This document shows positions 61,575-64,000 of a stretch of DNA of 64,000 nt, piece by piece. Numbering within the stretch: position 1 is the first letter of the stretch; each line of letters starts with the position of its first letter. The notes beneath the pieces are model-generated. The model was given only the letters and a program-made list of their open reading frames with translations. It did no database searches and was not told the origin of the DNA. The stretch lies in NCBI GenBank assembly GCA_965219935.1, contig CBDCOU010000003.1, positions 3,720,001 to 3,784,000 of the forward strand. The letters run 5' to 3'. Position numbers and translations under genes: made by a program. Origin of the DNA: Bin34 sp965219935 (GTDB lineage: Bacteria > Chloroflexota > Anaerolineae > Caldilineales > Caldilineaceae).

Positions 61575-62426
61575 CTATCCCTTCAAGCCGGTAAGGGCAA
61601 TGCCGCGGATGATCTGCCGCTGGAACAACAGGAAGGCGACCACCACCGGAAAGACGGCAATGAAGGCTCCGGCGTTCTGGACGGCAAAGTTGCGCTCGTA
61701 CTCCGCCGCGAACGTGGCCAGGCCAACCGCCAACGTGTACTTGGCGGTGTTGGTCAGGACCACCAGGGGCCAGAGCAGGTTGTCCCAGTTGGCCAGGAAC
61801 TGGATGATGCCCAGGGCCGCCAGCGACGACGGCACCAGTGGCAGCGCGACGAACACGAACAGGCGCGGCTCGCTGGCGCCGTCGATACGCCCGGCGTCCA
61901 ACAGCTCATTGGGCACGCTGTGCATGAACTGGCGCATCAGGAAGATCCCGTAGGGGGTCACCACGGCCGGCACGATGATGGAGGCGTAGGTGTTGAGCAG
62001 GTTGGCCCAGAGCACCACCTGGTAGTGGGGAATCAGCAGCATGGGGCCCGGGATCATCATGGTGGCGATGATCACGTAGAACATCGGTTCCTTGAAGCGG
62101 AAGTCGTACTTGTTCCAGACGAAGCCCAGGTATGCAGAGGTGAGCACGCTGAGCGGCGTGGCCACCCCGGTGACCAGCAGGCTGTTCATGAAGTAGCGGC
62201 CGAACTTGATCTTCGTCCAGGCCGCAATCAAGGGTTCCAGCGTGAAGGTCTTGGGCAGGAAGGAGGGCGGATACTGGCTGATTTCCGCCTCCGCCTTGAA
62301 GGTGGACATCCCCATCCAGAGGACGGGGAAGAGCATGGCGAAGGCCCCGATGAACAGGAGCAGGTACAGGATCACCTCTCCGGGATCGATGCGCAGCCGG
62401 CTGCGCCGGGCAGTTGCGGCGGTCAT
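61575..62426 (-). CDS. MalG-type sugar ABC transporter permease
   Basis: A 283-residue permease with six membrane helices, including ILYLLLFIGAFAMLFPVLWMGMSTFK at the N-terminus and PMFYVIIATMMIPGPMLLIP. The EAA loop reads ELLDAGRIDGASEPRLFVFVALPLV, the coupling signature of binding-protein-dependent sugar importers. The ATG at 62426 is preferred over a TTG 18 bases upstream. It lies seven bases downstream of the MalF-type gene. No ATPase gene (MalK/MsmK) is in the window, so a shared ATPase is likely. Confidence 0.92.
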   Translation of the reverse strand: MTAATARRSRLRIDPGEVILYLLLFIGAFAMLFPVLWMGMSTFKAEAEISQYPPSFLPKTFTLEPLIAAWTKIKFGRYFMNSLLVTGVATPLSVLTSAYLGFVWNKYDFRFKEPMFYVIIATMMIPGPMLLIPHYQVVLWANLLNTYASIIVPAVVTPYGIFLMRQFMHSVPNELLDAGRIDGASEPRLFVFVALPLVPSSLAALGIIQFLANWDNLLWPLVVLTNTAKYTLAVGLATFAAEYERNFAVQNAGAFIAVFPVVVAFLLFQRQIIRGIALTGLKG

Positions 62427-62433
62427 GGTCCGG

Positions 62434-63387
62434 TCAGGCTCCAATGTCCCATGAACTGCGCAGGAAGCGCAGCTGTACGAAGGTCATCAGCATGATGATG
62501 CCGAACAGGATGAAGGAGATGGCCGCGCCGTAGCCAAACCGGAACAGCTGGAAGGTCTTCTCGTACAGGAGCAGCACCACCGTCGTGGTGGAGAAGAGAG
62601 GGCCGCCCGCGGTCATCACATACATGGGCACGAACACCTGCAGGCTGTTGATCACCCCGACCACCACCACGAAGGAAAGGGCCGGCATCAACAGCGGCAG
62701 GGTGATGCGGAAGAAGCTGGCCCGCGCCCCGGCCCCGTCGATTTGGGCCGCCTCGTAGTAGGTTTGCGGAATGTTCTGCAAGCCTGCCAACAGGATGATC
62801 ATGCGCACCCCCAGGAACTTCCAGAATCCGAACAGGATCAGGCTGTTCATGGCGTGCTGGGGGCGTGTGAGCCAGCCGATCTCCGGCGGCGGGGGCAGGT
62901 TCAGGAAGTCCGCCGTGGCGAAGATGGAGGTGTTCAGGATCCCGAACCGGGGCTGGTAGATGAACTCCCACACCAGAGCCACGGCCACCATGCCGGTCAC
63001 CGTGGGCATGAAGTAGCTGGCCCGCAAGAAGGCCTGGAACCGTTTGACCGAGTTGATCATGACGGCGACCAGGAGACAGATGACGGTGCCCAGGACCACG
63101 TTGCCGAAGGCGAACTCGAACGAATTGCCCATGGCCAGCCAGAAGCGCTGGTCCTGGAACAGGGCCTCGGCATAGTTGTCCAGGCCCAGGAATTCCTGGG
63201 TCGGACGCAGCGGCTGCCAGTCGAAGAAGCTGTAGATGAAGGTGTAGATGAAGGGAAATACGGTCCAGATCAGGAAATAGGCGGCGGCCAGCACAATGGC
63301 GCCGGCAATCATGGCGTTCTGGCCGGCCAGCCGAATGCGATGGGGACTGGCGGCCTGAGGCTGCCGCAGGCGTGAAAGGAAGGCCAT
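62434..63387 (-). CDS. MalF-type sugar ABC transporter permease
   Basis: A 317-residue permease. The first helix is AMIAGAIVLAAAYFLIWTVF; the EAA loop is YYEAAQIDGAGARASFFRITLPLL. VTGMVAVALVWEFIYQPRFG and AMNSLILFGFWKFLGVRMIILLAG are further helices. It partners the MalG-like protein. The ATG at 63387 is preferred; a TTG 33 bases upstream is in frame. Confidence 0.92.
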   Translation of the reverse strand: MAFLSRLRQPQAASPHRIRLAGQNAMIAGAIVLAAAYFLIWTVFPFIYTFIYSFFDWQPLRPTQEFLGLDNYAEALFQDQRFWLAMGNSFEFAFGNVVLGTVICLLVAVMINSVKRFQAFLRASYFMPTVTGMVAVALVWEFIYQPRFGILNTSIFATADFLNLPPPPEIGWLTRPQHAMNSLILFGFWKFLGVRMIILLAGLQNIPQTYYEAAQIDGAGARASFFRITLPLLMPALSFVVVVGVINSLQVFVPMYVMTAGGPLFSTTTVVLLLYEKTFQLFRFGYGAAISFILFGIIMLMTFVQLRFLRSSWDIGA

Positions 63388-63459
63388 GGGATTGCTTGCG
63401 GTTTCTGGACGGGAAGGCAACCGGGAGCACCGGCTGCCTTCCCGTGTCCATGTGCAAGA

Positions 63460-64000
63460 CTACGGCTGGTCCGGAATCATCAGGTTGGCATGCTTGTAGT
63501 TGCGCTCGATGATGTTCCAGTCTTCCCTCTGGGCCAGCTCGGCGTCGATGAACTGCTCCGCCTGGGCCATGGCATCGTCGATTTCCGTGCCGCCCACCAG
63601 AATTGGGCCAATCAGGGCATCGCCGATGCCGACGTTGTAGACCGCCGGGGTGTCGTTCACGATTCCCCACTCCACGGCCCCCGAAATCACGTTGGCCACC
63701 TGGTCCTCCTGGACCTCGGGCAGGTCGATCAGCTTGTTGTAGGGCGGAATGAAGCCGTTGCGCAGGGCCACGGTGTGCGCGACCCGATGGTCGCTGCTGT
63801 ACAGGAAGTGCCAGAAGTCCCAGGCCACAGCCTTCTCGGCTTCGGGGGCGTAGGGGTTCACGACGGCTTCCACGGCAAAGCGGATGTTGCCGTAGGCAGG
63901 TTGGAAGGTGCCGTCGAACGTCGGGATGGGTGCGGCGAACCACTCCAGATCGGGGTTGTTGCGGCGCAGGACCGACGTGACCCAGGAGAAGTCGGCGATG
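63460..64000 (-). CDS. Sugar ABC transporter solute-binding protein, partial
   Basis: The frame is open to the right edge. The visible C-terminal part (about 180 residues) reads IADFSWVTSVLRRNNPD, GNIRFAVEAVVNPYAPEAEKAVAWDF, WHFLYSSDHRVAHTV and IPPYNKLIDLPE, the usual C-terminal lobe of type 1 sugar-binding proteins. It is 73 bases upstream of the MalF-type gene and forms the first gene of the importer operon. The signal peptide lies outside the window. Confidence 0.88.
   Translation of the reverse strand, partial: IADFSWVTSVLRRNNPDLEWFAAPIPTFDGTFQPAYGNIRFAVEAVVNPYAPEAEKAVAWDFWHFLYSSDHRVAHTVALRNGFIPPYNKLIDLPEVQEDQVANVISGAVEWGIVNDTPAVYNVGIGDALIGPILVGGTEIDDAMAQAEQFIDAELAQREDWNIIERNYKHANLMIPDQP

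Overview
The window reads as a GC-rich, gene-dense bacterial chromosome segment, most likely from a member of Chloroflexota (Caldilineae/Anaerolineae-like). This rests on the T-box-controlled thrS followed by infC-rpmI-rplT, on MutS2 together with ClpC, on lipoproteins and surface proteins with Thr/Pro-rich linkers, and on four sulfatases and two PhyH-type oxygenases, gene types common in marine or sponge-associated Chloroflexota. The taxonomic call is inference; there is no rRNA gene.

Layout. 0-12 kb: the C-terminal part of an MFS transporter, a small HEPN-protein pair, a PhyH oxygenase, a relic of a Dpp-type permease, two divergent sulfatases, a tandem pair of NUDT6-like Nudix hydrolases, a membrane-anchored fibronectin-III-like protein with a strong terminator, and a second PhyH enzyme. 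12.4-14 kb: an AbiE-type toxin-antitoxin operon. 14.2-18.7 kb: a four-gene MacAB-like export operon (adaptor, ATPase, permease, SH3b lipoprotein). 18.8-22.5 kb: a beta-hydroxyacid dehydrogenase and ClpC. 22.5-24.6 kb: a hairpin-rich non-coding stretch and a TnpB-family nuclease that lacks the zinc ribbon. 24.6-28.2 kb: a lipoprotein, a Pro-Gly-Met tRNA cluster and an M1-like metallopeptidase. 28.7-39.9 kb: a core housekeeping block with mutS2, a 29-residue membrane peptide, an HD hydrolase, a MoaB-like protein, a GT2 glycosyltransferase, a methyltransferase, truD, a LON-domain protein, tRNA-Val, the T-box leader and thrS, infC (ATA start), rpmI and rplT.

39.9-46.2 kb is an accessory island. 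It holds a gene-free stretch with repeated TCCATGTTTG stem-loops, a Fic protein, an AAA/DUF4143 ATPase cut in two by an intact TnpB element, a relic of the ribbon-less TnpB family, and a zinc-finger protein of unknown function. 46.5-51.6 kb carries a DUF899 protein and a tightly overlapping trio: a large putative glycan-active protein, a multi-pass membrane protein and a CobW-type metallochaperone GTPase. 51.6-59.4 kb mixes a sulfatase, a Phd-VapC pair with a decayed second copy, a TnpB relic, an aspartoacylase-like enzyme, a perfect 34-bp palindrome, a broken IS110 transposase, an orphan sugar-binding lipoprotein and a second AbiE operon. 60-64 kb is a sulfatase plus a MalFG-type sugar ABC importer.

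Functionally, the sulfatases have no visible signal peptide and two of them sit near sugar-binding proteins or permeases. This suggests import of sulfated sugars followed by cytoplasmic desulfation. The accessory segments are dominated by toxin-antitoxin modules and by TnpB or IS debris. The two AbiE operons share a dyad motif in their promoters, and the ribbon-less TnpB family occurs twice (one apparently intact, one relic).
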